A stretch of DNA of 64,000 nucleotides from JAYSYM01 sp964543475 (GCA_964543475.1 CAZIYJ010000006.1:1-64000); one strand, 5' to 3'; numbered from the stretch's first letter, positions 43,277 through 52,885 are shown. Notes: generated by a model from the letters alone, not told the origin. Numbers and translations: made by a program.

Positions 43277-44911
43277 ATGACAGCCAAGAAACCGTTATCA
43301 CGAAGAACATTTTTACGAGGCGCAGGCGGAATAGTCATCGCGCTTCCGTTCTTGGATGCAATGATTCCCACTTTTGCTAATGCGCAAAGCGCACCAGTGA
43401 AAAGATTTATCACGGCACTGAGCGGTACGGTTTGCGGAGGCCTTCAGTACAGTCGGCCATCTGTTGTTGGTGCACTCGGCACACTTCCACCTTCGTGGGC
43501 TTCGTTACAAGCTTTGAAAGATCATATTTCAATTATTTCAGGCATGAGTATTCCGGTCTGGAATTCTTCTCTCGGGCAAGCTTACATTCCGGGTGGATCG
43601 CACTCAGGTCAGCATGGCTATACGATGGGACCGATGCTTTCTGGCCTTGGCTCACTCGAACAAATGCAGATTCGAGCGTCGGGCACTGCAACGGGAAGAG
43701 CGGGATCTCCGACCGTAGATCAAATTGCCGCAGAAATTATTGGAATGGGAACGAAGTTCCAATCGCTGCAAGTTAAAGTGCAAGCACAAAACTATAACGG
43801 CAAATCTGGCTTGGGTAATAACGCAATTATGTCTGCGAAGCGAGGATCAAACGGAACGATCATCGCACTTCCGCCAATCACTAGCCCGCTTGAGCTCTAT
43901 ACAAAACTTTTTACCGGAATGGTACCAAGTCCGACACCGGCGCCGACAGCTACGCCAAAGCCAACGGCAACACCGGCTCCGACTGCGACACCAAAACCGA
44001 CAGCGACTCCAGCTCCAACCGCAACTCCAACTGGAACTCCGAAGCCAACTCCGGTACCGACAGCTACTCCAAAACCGACTGCGACACCTGCTCCGACAGC
44101 TACTCCGGCACCAACTGCAACGCCAGTCGGGACACCGAAACCTGGTCCATCACCAGTTGATTTGCTTGTTCGACGTAAAAGTGTGCTTGATGTCGTTCTT
44201 GAAGATGCAAAAACTCTTCTTGGACAACTCGGCCCTGAAGATCGCAATCGAATGGAAAACCATTTCGACCAAATTCGCGAACTTGAAAAATCTGTTTCAG
44301 CTTCACTTCCGGTCGGCGGAGGATTCAATAAAGTTTCTGCAGGATCAGGTTGTACAGCTCCATCAAGCCCAGGGGTAGATCCTGCTTTCGGCAGCCCTGA
44401 CTTCGGCGGATGGTCAGGTGAAACTCAGCGAGGCGAAACGCAAGCTGATTTAATTGCCTATGCAATCGGTTGTGATTTAACACGAGTTGTTTCGTGGATG
44501 ATCACGCAAGATCAAACTTGGGTTGGTTCAGCAGGAATTAGTGGTGGAGAAGAGTTCCACTATGATTCTCACAACTCGAGCCCGCAAATTTGTGCTGCGA
44601 ATGCAAACTGGCATGCGCAATTATTTGGTCGACTCATTGAAAATTTAAGTTTGCGCTCTGATGCCTACGGCACACTTTTAGATAACACATTCATGACATT
44701 GCTCTTCTGCGAGGGTGGTACGGCCCACAGTCGATCAAACATGGTTCAGGTTGTTGCAGGAATGCCAGGCAGATTAAACATGGGCCGCCACATCGATGCG
44801 ACAGGTTTGCATCCGGCACGAGTACAGATCGCTGCACTTCAAGCGCTAGGAATTAATGTTAACTCGCTAGGCGAAGTGACCTCAGGTCCAATTCCAGGTT
44901 TGTTGAAATAA
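43277..44911 (+). CDS. DUF1552 protein with Tat signal and Pro-Thr insertion
   Basis: A 544-residue protein that should be exported folded: the N terminus has a twin-arginine motif, SRRTFLRG, and a hydrophobic stretch. DUF1552 features follow (FLDAMIP near the start, HYDSHNS, FCEGGTAHSRSN). A roughly 75-residue segment of repeated TPAPTATPKPTA units (about 217-290) splits the domain, resembling the linker in the upstream heme lipoprotein. DUF1552 proteins are always found with DUF1592-type partners; catalytic activity is not established. Confidence 0.82.
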   Translation: MTAKKPLSRRTFLRGAGGIVIALPFLDAMIPTFANAQSAPVKRFITALSGTVCGGLQYSRPSVVGALGTLPPSWASLQALKDHISIISGMSIPVWNSSLGQAYIPGGSHSGQHGYTMGPMLSGLGSLEQMQIRASGTATGRAGSPTVDQIAAEIIGMGTKFQSLQVKVQAQNYNGKSGLGNNAIMSAKRGSNGTIIALPPITSPLELYTKLFTGMVPSPTPAPTATPKPTATPAPTATPKPTATPAPTATPTGTPKPTPVPTATPKPTATPAPTATPAPTATPVGTPKPGPSPVDLLVRRKSVLDVVLEDAKTLLGQLGPEDRNRMENHFDQIRELEKSVSASLPVGGGFNKVSAGSGCTAPSSPGVDPAFGSPDFGGWSGETQRGETQADLIAYAIGCDLTRVVSWMITQDQTWVGSAGISGGEEFHYDSHNSSPQICAANANWHAQLFGRLIENLSLRSDAYGTLLDNTFMTLLFCEGGTAHSRSNMVQVVAGMPGRLNMGRHIDATGLHPARVQIAALQALGINVNSLGEVTSGPIPGLLK

Positions 44912-44934
44912 CTCTGCGGTCGCGGCTAAAAAAA

Positions 44935-45231
44935 CTAGCGCGACTTTGCGGGAACGCCGATTGAGATTTCGGCTGCGACTCCCACATCAGAAGTTACAAC
45001 ACGAGTGTTGCCACCAGCGACACTTGCTTTCATTGCCATTCCTGAAGCACTTGATTTCACTGCGCCCGGAGTAAGACTCAGTTCTGCACTGATAGGGTAA
45101 GGAGCCGGAGTAGGTGTAGGTGCAGTGCCACCAACGGGCGTTTGCCGCCGGCCGCCTCCGCCACCACCACCTCCGCCGCCACATGCAGCGGTGATTTCAA
45201 TAATCAAAATGAGAAGAGCAAATTTACGCAT
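44935..45231 (-). CDS. Small poly-glycine lipoprotein
   Basis: A 98-residue protein with a lipobox ITAAC at Cys17, followed at once by ten glycines, a Pro-Thr linker and a short Ala/Ser-rich tail. No domain is recognised. It is on the strand opposite to its neighbours, converging on the DUF1552 gene. Poly-Gly after the lipidated Cys is common in surface lipoproteins of this group and may act as a flexible tether. Confidence 0.6.
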   Translation of the reverse strand: MRKFALLILIIEITAACGGGGGGGGGGRRQTPVGGTAPTPTPAPYPISAELSLTPGAVKSSASGMAMKASVAGGNTRVVTSDVGVAAEISIGVPAKSR

Positions 45232-45489
45232 CTCCTATTTATCGGAAAATTTCGAACGAAGTTGTAGTCAGTAGACTCAAGTCGGGTCAAAGAACGTGAG
45301 TCGAAAAATTAGTTGTCTTTGGCGACTCATTTTGAAGCAGCAAATGCAGCCAAATAAAACTAACGGTTAGTTGGTTAGACTTTAAAAGCGTATCGCAGTG
45401 AGAGCATACGCTGAATTGTGAGCGGTCTAGTAAGAATATACCGACTCTTTTGTCTTCAGATTACACGCATTTGCACCGAATTATTAAGT

Positions 45490-48400
45490 ATGCAAAAAGC
45501 TTTGGTGGCTCTCATCATTAGTACATGGGTTGTCAGCGCGCATGCCGCTGCTGAAGGTCCGCAAACTTTCACTATCGACGGTCGCTTATTTCAATCGACT
45601 GCTCTGAATGCGCCAGCGCTTCTTGATTCAGGCGTTATCAAAGTTCAAGTGTTGAGTCCCGACGCCACTTGCATTCTTTATGAAGAGGCACAAGCATTTA
45701 ATACGTCGACTAGCGACGGATATTTTTCTCTTTTAGTGGGTTCAGTTACTGGCGCGCCAAAGCGTACGGCTTCTGATTCTGGTAATGGAATGGCGACTGT
45801 TTTTTCAAACACAATCATTTCAGGTATTAGCGGTAAATTAACGGCTGATGGTTCAACAAACTGTACCTACAATCCAGCTTCGTCGGCAGCGCGAGCCATT
45901 CGTATTCAAGTGACTCCAGTCAGTGATGGTTTGACTCGCACACTTTCACCGGATCTTGTGATGAATGCAGTTCCGGGAGCGATGGTCGCTGAGCGTGCTG
46001 AAACTCTTCAAGGAATTTTGCCATCTTCACTCCTTCAGCTTGGTACTGGTTCGACAACTCAATCAAATATCGATAACGTTTTTTCGGCGATCAACTATCC
46101 GCGATTAACTGATCTATTATCAGTTGGAACGGGAAGTTATGTTCGTGAGTCAGCAAACGGTGCTGCACTTGCGCCGACAGTTGCTGGCGATGCGACGACT
46201 CCATCTGCTGGTCAATTCTGGTATGACACCACAGCCAATCAGTTAAAGTTTTACAACGGTTCTGCGGTAAGAACTGTGGGAACAGTTTCTTCAGCAAGCG
46301 ATCTTTCTGCAGGGACAATCGGCGGAACTGTTGCGATGAATACCTCAGGTAACATCGTAACAACGGGAAACATTACGGGTCAGAATGTTTTTGCCGGACA
46401 AGTTAATGCAAACTTCCTTCGAATGGCTGATGGCCAAGGCACGCCGAAATACATTGAGTTCAAAGCTCCAGCATCAATTGGTGCTGTGAATCTCACTTAC
46501 ACATGGCCTGCGGCATTCCCAGGTTCAAACATGGTACTTCAATCTGACAACGCAGGAACTCTTTCGTGGGTTGCTCCTGGTGGCGGAGGAGTTGGTGATC
46601 TTCTAGCAAACGGAACAATTCCGTTAACTGCTGATTGGGATATCAACGGCGCAACAGCTGGTGGCACTCGAAAGATTACAGGTCTTGATGTCGCAAGTGT
46701 CAGTGACGGCGCAGTTTCAAAAGCGCAACTCGATAGCGCAATCTCAACTGCTGCGGGCGCTTACGTAACGAAAGATGGGCTAACTGGTTTAACCGGTAAC
46801 TGGGATGCTAACGGAGCAACTGCAGGTGGTACTCGTCTGATCACAGGTCTCGACGTTCCTGCTGTCAGCGATGGTGCTGCTACAAAAGGTTACGTTGACT
46901 CAGCAATTACAACTGTTGGCGGACGGATCCTGGGTTCTGTGTTGGCTGCGCCAACGGCATCTGAAGTTAATAAATCAATTCGCTGGAACGCCTTAGGCAC
47001 TGCGTGGGAGTATTACTCTCCAAGCACAGGCTCGGGCGATCTTCTGAGTAATGGTTCAGTGGCGATGTCAGCTGATTGGGATTTAAATGGCGCAACGGCT
47101 GGTGGCACTCGAAAGATCACAGGTCTTGATGTTCCAACAGTAGCTGATGGTGCGGCCAGCAAGTCATATGTTGATGCAAACTTACGCGGAAGTGCATTGG
47201 CAACACCGGTTGGGCAAGCAGGCAAATCGATTCGCTGGAATGCTGGCGACACAGCTTGGGAATACTTCACTCCATCTAGCGGTGATGCTTTATTGTCGGG
47301 AAAGCTTTCGCAATTTGCAGCCACTTCATCTTCTGAATTATTTGGCGTTCTTAGTGATGAAACGGGATCGGGTGTAGGCGGATTTGCAGTATTCAGTAGC
47401 TCTCCTGTCATCACCACTCCAACATTAAGAGCATTTACATTGGGTGGCTCAACATCTGGCGGCATCACGATGCAGGTTGCAGCGACAGGCGCAGCAGGCA
47501 CATACACTTGGCCATCAGCAGTGCCAGGTTCGAACATGGTTTTGCAATCTGATAATACTGGCGCACTTTCTTGGGTAGCAGCTGGTGGTGGTGCTGGCGA
47601 CTTGTTGGCAAATGGTACAGTGCCGATGACTGCTCCACTTCAAGCATCAACCGGTTCGGCTGCGGCGCCTTCGCTTACCTTCGATGGCGATGAAGACACT
47701 GGTTTCTTTAATTACGCAGCCAATGGAATTTCAGTAGTTACAAACGGCGCAGAAAAAGTGCGCTTCGGAAACAATGGAAGTATTAATGCTGTGACAGCAT
47801 ATTACTCGCTCGGATCGAGTAATACAGAGGCTTCTCCGGTATTCTCATTTGTTTCAGATTCTAATACTGGGATGTTCCAAGCCGCGGCGGACACTTTAGC
47901 GTTTTCGACAAACAGCACAGAGAAAATGCGTATCGAAGCGGGCGGTAACATCGGTATCGGTGACCAGTCTCCAGATGCAAAGCTTGATATTCAAGGAACA
48001 CTTGGTCTTTCGGGAGCAACATCAGGAACTATAACTTTCGCTGCACCAGCGACAGTGACTTCTGGAACATATGTTTGGCCTGCAGCAATGCCTGGCTCGA
48101 ACATGGTTTTACAATCTGATAATACTGGCGCACTTTCATGGGTTGCTGGTGGTGGATCAGTTGGAGCTGACTCTCTTAACTTCACTGATTTCTCTGATAC
48201 GTTGGCGCTCGATGCATCAACATCGATTACTGCACCGAGCGGTCAGGCTTATGCGCTTTCAGTCGTGAACGAAGGTACAGGAAATTCTTTCTTCGTTGGC
48301 GATGAAGCTGCAGACGCAACGCCTTTTGTGATCGATGCTGCTGGAAATGTCGGAATCGGCTCGACAAGCCCAGCCTACAAACTTCAAGTTGATGAGACCA

Positions 48401-49407
48401 CTACTGCAACTTCGGGCACGGCTCGAGCGATCTCATCAGTTCTTACCGTCACGCCAAGCGCAGATGGTAACGTCACCGCTATCGGTGCTCGCGCTGGACT
48501 GACAACATCAGGCGCGTTTGATCTTAGCGGTGCTTACGGAACTGTCGGCCAAGTCGACATCGACGGATCTGCTGGACAGGGAGTAGGGTTTGCCGTGGCT
48601 TCACGCAATGTGGTTTCAATTAAAGCCACTTCGGCTGCAGACGTTAGCAATGCAATCGCAGGCCAATTTCTTGCTTCAAACTTGGCTTCAGTAACAGTGA
48701 CTAAAATTAGCGGGATCGAGACTACTTTAAACAACTCATCAACCGGTACGGTCAGTACTGCAGTAGGTATGGTCGCAAGGCTTACCAACGCTTCAACTGG
48801 CACGATAACAGATGGAATCGGACTAGAGACAAGTTTACAAAATTCTGGTGGTGGTACCGTTAGTACATATAAAGGGCTTTACATCAACGGCATCCCAGCG
48901 ACCAATAGTAACTACTACTCAGTTTACGCAGACGGCGCTGCTAAATCATATTTTGGTGGCAGCGTGGGTATCGGCACATCCGCTCCGGGTGAAAAACTCG
49001 AAGTTAGCGGAAACGTTAAAGCGACAAGCTTTATTTCAACTTCAGATGAGCGCTTAAAAGACAATGTTCATCCAACAGCTGGCTTAGATATTATTTTGAA
49101 GCTGACGGGTGTTGATTGGACTTGGAAATCTGATGGCAAGCACGATGCGGGTGTGATCGCGCAAAACGTTGAAGAGGTAATGCCTCACGCAGTCGTGACC
49201 GACGTAGCCTCAGGCATGAAAGCAGTGAAGTACAACTCGCTCATTGCTCCATTGATCGAGTCGACTAAAGAACTATATGGAATTTGCGTGGCCTCTGAAG
49301 AGCGTATTCAAGAGCAAGATCGCACGATCGCATCTCTTAAAAAAGAAAACGCAGAAATCAAAGAGCGTCTTGAGCGAATTGAGAAGATGCTTCTCGAGAA
49401 AAAGTAA
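45490..49407 (+). CDS. Mosaic trimeric fibre 2 with C-terminal S74 chaperone domain
   Basis: About 1305 residues from ATG 45490, where a good signal peptide begins; the frame is open to a GTG at 45418. It shares the N-terminal beta domain of the giant fibre, then carries fewer repeats (ADWDLNGATAGGTRKITGLD and similar), two YVWPAAMPGSNM-type modules, a unique segment (about residues 960-1150) and the S74 chaperone with STSDERLK (cleavage at Ser1185), plus a terminal coiled coil. Blocks at 47986-48360 and 48943-49273 are almost identical in DNA to fibre 1, while the segment between differs, indicating module exchange. Likely a surface adhesin of the mosaic adhesive trimer type. Confidence 0.85.
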   Translation: MQKALVALIISTWVVSAHAAAEGPQTFTIDGRLFQSTALNAPALLDSGVIKVQVLSPDATCILYEEAQAFNTSTSDGYFSLLVGSVTGAPKRTASDSGNGMATVFSNTIISGISGKLTADGSTNCTYNPASSAARAIRIQVTPVSDGLTRTLSPDLVMNAVPGAMVAERAETLQGILPSSLLQLGTGSTTQSNIDNVFSAINYPRLTDLLSVGTGSYVRESANGAALAPTVAGDATTPSAGQFWYDTTANQLKFYNGSAVRTVGTVSSASDLSAGTIGGTVAMNTSGNIVTTGNITGQNVFAGQVNANFLRMADGQGTPKYIEFKAPASIGAVNLTYTWPAAFPGSNMVLQSDNAGTLSWVAPGGGGVGDLLANGTIPLTADWDINGATAGGTRKITGLDVASVSDGAVSKAQLDSAISTAAGAYVTKDGLTGLTGNWDANGATAGGTRLITGLDVPAVSDGAATKGYVDSAITTVGGRILGSVLAAPTASEVNKSIRWNALGTAWEYYSPSTGSGDLLSNGSVAMSADWDLNGATAGGTRKITGLDVPTVADGAASKSYVDANLRGSALATPVGQAGKSIRWNAGDTAWEYFTPSSGDALLSGKLSQFAATSSSELFGVLSDETGSGVGGFAVFSSSPVITTPTLRAFTLGGSTSGGITMQVAATGAAGTYTWPSAVPGSNMVLQSDNTGALSWVAAGGGAGDLLANGTVPMTAPLQASTGSAAAPSLTFDGDEDTGFFNYAANGISVVTNGAEKVRFGNNGSINAVTAYYSLGSSNTEASPVFSFVSDSNTGMFQAAADTLAFSTNSTEKMRIEAGGNIGIGDQSPDAKLDIQGTLGLSGATSGTITFAAPATVTSGTYVWPAAMPGSNMVLQSDNTGALSWVAGGGSVGADSLNFTDFSDTLALDASTSITAPSGQAYALSVVNEGTGNSFFVGDEAADATPFVIDAAGNVGIGSTSPAYKLQVDETTTATSGTARAISSVLTVTPSADGNVTAIGARAGLTTSGAFDLSGAYGTVGQVDIDGSAGQGVGFAVASRNVVSIKATSAADVSNAIAGQFLASNLASVTVTKISGIETTLNNSSTGTVSTAVGMVARLTNASTGTITDGIGLETSLQNSGGGTVSTYKGLYINGIPATNSNYYSVYADGAAKSYFGGSVGIGTSAPGEKLEVSGNVKATSFISTSDERLKDNVHPTAGLDIILKLTGVDWTWKSDGKHDAGVIAQNVEEVMPHAVVTDVASGMKAVKYNSLIAPLIESTKELYGICVASEERIQEQDRTIASLKKENAEIKERLERIEKMLLEKK

Positions 49408-49605
49408 TCCTGCCGCTAGACCTTTGGCTTGCTGCGAAAGGTCGTTCGAATCAGATAATTTCAAATTTAGCCGTGACAAGACATTCCTAAAGCTGGGTTA
49501 ATCGAAGCACATTAACAACTCACGATGAAAGTCTGGGCCAAAATTCAGGTCTTCATCAAAGAAAATATCACTCCGATACGTTTAATGCATACACGGAGTA
49601 ACAAC

Positions 49606-50457
49606 ATGATTTTACAGCGAGCGGCACTCTCAGTATTTACATTTTTAATCCCTGCGATAACGTTAGGCGCAGACGTCAGAGTTCTTTCATGGAATGTCTA
49701 CATGCTCCCTTCACCAATCAAAAATAGTCTTCAGCATTCTCGTGATATTGCGATTCCCGAACTTTTAAAAGACAGCGATTATGACATCATGTTTTTTCAG
49801 GAAGCGTTCACTTACAAATTCCGCCAATCGATGATTAAGCGGCTCAGTGATAAATATCCCCACAACTATTATTTAAAGGGCTCAAAATTTATCTCGGCCT
49901 TTGGCTCAGGCGTCTTTGTCATGAGCAAGCATCCGTTTACCGTCCTTGATAAAATAACTTATAAAGCGTGCAGTGGAGCAGACTGCTATGCAAACAAGGG
50001 CACGGCCATTGTTGAACTCGAGTTACCGTCAGGGAAAATGGTTCATTTTGCTCCTACTCATTTAAACGCGAGTCGAGATAAGGCTGAAGTTCGCAATCAG
50101 CAGCTTAAGCAAGTGAAAGAACTCTTCGCAAGAACTGCAAAGCGTGGAGTACCGCAAGTTTTCTTGGGGGACTTGAACATAGCGGCGAGTCATCCCGAGT
50201 TTCACGAGTCTCTTGAAACTCTCAACATGGCTGCAACTCCGCTTATCGGAGAACATCAAACCACTAGCGGCCGAGTGAACGAATGTTTTAAGACCACAAA
50301 GAGTTCGCACTGGCTTGATCATATGTGGGTCAACGCTGATAAATTCAACGTCAACTCAACAATCGAAGTTGTCCCAACTGAGTTTGAGGCCAAAGGTAAA
50401 ACCTGTCCGCTGTCAGACCATCACGCTATCGCAGGCTACTTAACCTTTAACGACTAA
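49606..50457 (+). CDS. Secreted endonuclease/exonuclease/phosphatase-family protein, sphingomyelinase-like
   Basis: A 283-residue exported phosphodiesterase with a signal peptide ending LGA before DVRVLSWNVYMLP. Active-site elements of the DNase I/neutral sphingomyelinase fold are present: Asn in SWNVYM, Glu in FFQEAF, GDLNIAA, and the catalytic SDHHAI. The YML and GSGVFVMSKHP stretches resemble bacterial sphingomyelinase C rather than nucleases. GGAG 7 nt before ATG 49606 fixes the start. Substrate may be a phospholipid head group; proof would require assay. Confidence 0.8.
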   Translation: MILQRAALSVFTFLIPAITLGADVRVLSWNVYMLPSPIKNSLQHSRDIAIPELLKDSDYDIMFFQEAFTYKFRQSMIKRLSDKYPHNYYLKGSKFISAFGSGVFVMSKHPFTVLDKITYKACSGADCYANKGTAIVELELPSGKMVHFAPTHLNASRDKAEVRNQQLKQVKELFARTAKRGVPQVFLGDLNIAASHPEFHESLETLNMAATPLIGEHQTTSGRVNECFKTTKSSHWLDHMWVNADKFNVNSTIEVVPTEFEAKGKTCPLSDHHAIAGYLTFND

Positions 50458-50470
50458 TCCCTAACGCACC

Positions 50471-50496
50471 ATTGCTACACTCTGGTAGCAGCTACC
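50471..50496. repeat. 26-bp inverted repeat, left copy
   Basis: Exact reverse complement of 52734-52759. It contains the palindrome GGTAGC-T-GCTACC and an alternative stem GCTAC-6-GTAGC, and embeds the TAG stop of the phosphatase-like gene. Confidence 0.9.
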
Positions 50497-51238
50497 ATTG
50501 GGGACAGATGCGGTCGCGGTCTTCCATTGAAATTTTGAATTCAGCAAACGGAACGAAGTTGCGAATCGACTCGCGAATTGATTTGAAATTCGGGTCGGTA
50601 TTATTTCCGTCAGTATTCTTATCCCAATAATTGACTGCTTCAGTTGCACTTGCTCCACAAAATTGGCGAAGTGCTAAAGCTGATGCTAAGCCCGATGCGT
50701 GCCATCCGTTCCAACAGTGCATATAAACAGGGCCGGTATTTTTAGTGATCGCGTTTTTCACGATTGTGAAAATAGCTTTGATGCCGGCTGAGTTATAAGT
50801 GCTTAGCTGAAGGTAATCCATTTCGTTTTTTCCGGTGATTGACCGGCATGAAACTTTTGGCGAAGCGGTGTCATAGTTCATTGAGTAGAGGTAGATTCCG
50901 TTTGAGAAACCTTCTTCACAGAGGTTCGTTAAGCCAACTTTTGGAAGTGGATTACGGTTATCTCTCACACCGTACTTATTATATTTGTTGTTTGCTCCGC
51001 CTCGATAGAGAACCCCGTTTAAGACGGCTCGGAAGTTTCGAGTTCCGTAAACGCGCTCATCGCCTTCGCCTTTGTTGTCGACATGCTTTTGGTAAACGTC
51101 TTGAAGCGGGTAACGCTTTTGATAAAATTCAGCTTTGAGTTTCTCTTCTTTATTTTGTTCGCCGTTGAATTCAGAGGAAGCGAACGCTGAAGATGATAGA
51201 CTGATCCCTAAAAGAAACGTCAATGTCCGTATAAACAT
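50492..51238 (-). CDS. Secreted dual-specificity-phosphatase-like protein with altered P-loop
   Basis: A 248-residue exported protein (signal peptide ending AFAS). VLYRGGANN resembles the opening strand of secreted tyrosine/dual-specificity phosphatases. The P-loop reads HCWNGWHASG: the His-Cys nucleophile pair and Gly are kept, but the position of the invariant Arg in HCX5R holds Ala. It may therefore be a pseudophosphatase or a variant with another phosphate ligand. Its stop codon lies inside the left 26-bp inverted repeat. Confidence 0.65.
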   Translation of the reverse strand: MFIRTLTFLLGISLSSSAFASSEFNGEQNKEEKLKAEFYQKRYPLQDVYQKHVDNKGEGDERVYGTRNFRAVLNGVLYRGGANNKYNKYGVRDNRNPLPKVGLTNLCEEGFSNGIYLYSMNYDTASPKVSCRSITGKNEMDYLQLSTYNSAGIKAIFTIVKNAITKNTGPVYMHCWNGWHASGLASALALRQFCGASATEAVNYWDKNTDGNNTDPNFKSIRESIRNFVPFAEFKISMEDRDRICPQW

Positions 51239-51360
51239 TTCGACCCCAAGGTTGCAAAAGTTGTGTGTGCAACATTAGGGTCTAAAGTCTCTTATCTAGA
51301 GTAAAGTCAGAATTCTGTTTGGCTGGACCTATGCCCAGCGTAGTCCGCGGATTAGATGAG

Positions 51361-51966
51361 TTATCTTACGCGAATCCATGTATTACGAATGCCATACGCT
51401 CTCACAAGACGATTAAATCTAAATCCATTGTCGGGATGCATGCGAATGCAACCGTGAGATGCTTTTTGGCCGAGGAGTCTCCAGTTTGACTCTGCAGTTC
51501 CATGAACCGCAAAGCCCCCACGAATGAAAACTGCGTAAGGCATGTTACCTAAGCCGTTGTAGTCTCCGCCCGGAAATTTAGACGAAGTGTACTTATCATA
51601 AATACGTCCATTCGGATTCGTATCGAAGTCAGGAGTTGAGTTGCCTTTTCCTGAAGAGACAAGAAATTCACCTTGAAGTACGCCGTTCACATACAAGTGA
51701 GCAATTTGCTCAGCCTTTGAAACATCAAGATAAACAGGGCACTGCTCTCGGCGGCAGCCTTGATTCCAAGTTGGCATGAGTGAATCGACAAGGAATGGGG
51801 AATTCCCTGTTGCGGCCTCATACTCTTCATCTAACATCTGAAGTTGTTCTTCGATGTTCGGTGAGTTTGGATCCAATTCATCTAAAATGTTTTGGCTATT
51901 CGTGTTGGCGAAAGCAGGCGTTGAGATCAGTCCAAGAACAAAAATCAGTGAGCTAAGTAGTTTCAT
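51361..51966 (-). CDS. Secreted L,D-transpeptidase (YkuD domain)
   Basis: A 201-residue exported enzyme (signal peptide ending AFA) that would cross-link or edit peptidoglycan between meso-DAP residues or attach D-amino acids. The YkuD catalytic region is complete: the first His in FAVHGTAESNWRLLG and the Cys in SHGCIRMHP. An N-terminal acidic helix of about 45 residues precedes it. ATG 51966 is chosen for its signal peptide and the GGGAGGG just upstream. In Bdellovibrio, L,D-transpeptidases strengthen prey walls during predation; the role here is by analogy. Confidence 0.88.
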   Translation of the reverse strand: MKLLSSLIFVLGLISTPAFANTNSQNILDELDPNSPNIEEQLQMLDEEYEAATGNSPFLVDSLMPTWNQGCRREQCPVYLDVSKAEQIAHLYVNGVLQGEFLVSSGKGNSTPDFDTNPNGRIYDKYTSSKFPGGDYNGLGNMPYAVFIRGGFAVHGTAESNWRLLGQKASHGCIRMHPDNGFRFNRLVRAYGIRNTWIRVR

Positions 51967-52176
51967 ATTCCCTCCCCCAGGAATGCGGTCATTAGTAAAT
52001 GGAGGAATTACACCGGGCAACTAATACTTTCACGGTGTAGCAGATTCTAAACAACGTGATCGCACTTGATAGCCGACCCTTAATATCACGTGAAAAAATT
52101 GCAACGAATTCTCTGCAATTGAACTCTGAGGGCGAATGCCGTACATCCATGCCTCATTCCCAGGAGAAAAGATTTA

Positions 52177-52731
52177 ATGAAAAAACTCGGTTTATTCTTA
52201 GTGTTCGTACTCGGACCTTCGATTTCTCAAGCTGCAATGCTTGTGTGCTTGGCTCTTCCAATTGCAAATAACGGAACAGTTACGGGCGGAAAGAACAAAG
52301 TTGATGAAGTCGTTGCTCACTGTAAGGACTTTAAAACTGGCCAATACGCAAAGGTTGAACTTCGTGGAATGGGCCCAGCTTGGCGCAAGACGATCGTTGA
52401 CGTGTTTGCAGTCGCTTGCCCTGAGATTCCATATGAATCACTTGGCGGCGTTTACCGAGGATATCGTTTAGAAGCTGATCTTTTATTAGGACTTCGTTTG
52501 GGCCTTTACTCGCCAACATCGAAGAAGCTTTGCTTTGTTCCTGGCTTAAAAGTTCTAACTGTTGGTGGCAGCCTCACAAAAGGGGAGATGCGAATCACGG
52601 TTAAAGGTGGGCCACAGCCTGAGCCGATTCCAGCTCCAAAGCCAACACCAAAACCAGCGCCAAAGCCAACTCCGGCACCTACACCAGCGCCGACTCCAGT
52701 ACCAACACCTCCGCCACCTACAACTCGCTAA
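52177..52731 (+). CDS. Secreted protein of unknown function with Pro-Thr tail
   Basis: A 184-residue exported protein (signal peptide ending SQAA). About 120 residues of mixed alpha/beta character with cysteines in MLVCLALP, AHCKDF, VACPEI and KLCFVP, probably two disulfides, are followed by a 40-residue tail of APKPTPKP and PTPAPTP units. AGGAGA lies upstream of ATG 52177. I do not recognise the domain. It ends 2 nt before the right 26-bp repeat. Confidence 0.65.
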   Translation: MKKLGLFLVFVLGPSISQAAMLVCLALPIANNGTVTGGKNKVDEVVAHCKDFKTGQYAKVELRGMGPAWRKTIVDVFAVACPEIPYESLGGVYRGYRLEADLLLGLRLGLYSPTSKKLCFVPGLKVLTVGGSLTKGEMRITVKGGPQPEPIPAPKPTPKPAPKPTPAPTPAPTPVPTPPPPTTR

Positions 52732-52733
52732 AA

Positions 52734-52759
52734 GGTAGCTGCTACCAGAGTGTAGCAAT
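52734..52759. repeat. 26-bp inverted repeat, right copy
   Basis: Perfect reverse complement of 50471-50496. In both copies the element follows a gene end in the same sense orientation, as REP-like or 3'-end hairpin elements do. Confidence 0.9.
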
Positions 52760-52772
52760 ATTGCGTCAAACG

Positions 52773-52801
52773 AAAAAGGGAGCCACTGAGCTCCCTTTTT
52801 T
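52773..52801 (+). terminator. Rho-independent terminator
   Basis: An 11-bp stem, AAAAAGGGAGC/GCTCCCTTTTT, with loop CACTGA, runs into six T residues (52796-52801). It serves the gene ending at 52731. Confidence 0.9.
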
Positions 52802-52885
52802 ATTGGAGCGGCCCTGTTTTGGGGCTGGGAGTCATGCGGCCTTGAGCAGGTTGTGATTCAATTTGTGAGTAACAAGGAGGTTGCA

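Noticed and set aside
43725..44378. Open frames of 140-217 codons overlapping the Pro-Thr segment of the DUF1552 gene
   Set aside because: They come from low-complexity repeats read in other frames; composition is Arg/Gln- or Gly/Val-rich without a domain.
44916..44946. GTCGCG/CGCGAC hairpin between the convergent DUF1552 and lipoprotein genes
   Set aside because: It lies partly in coding sequence and has no proper T-run, so a terminator call is not supported.
23788..49407. Prophage
   Set aside because: Despite phage-like fibre domains there are no capsid, terminase, portal, integrase or lysis genes, and the proteins carry Sec signal peptides.
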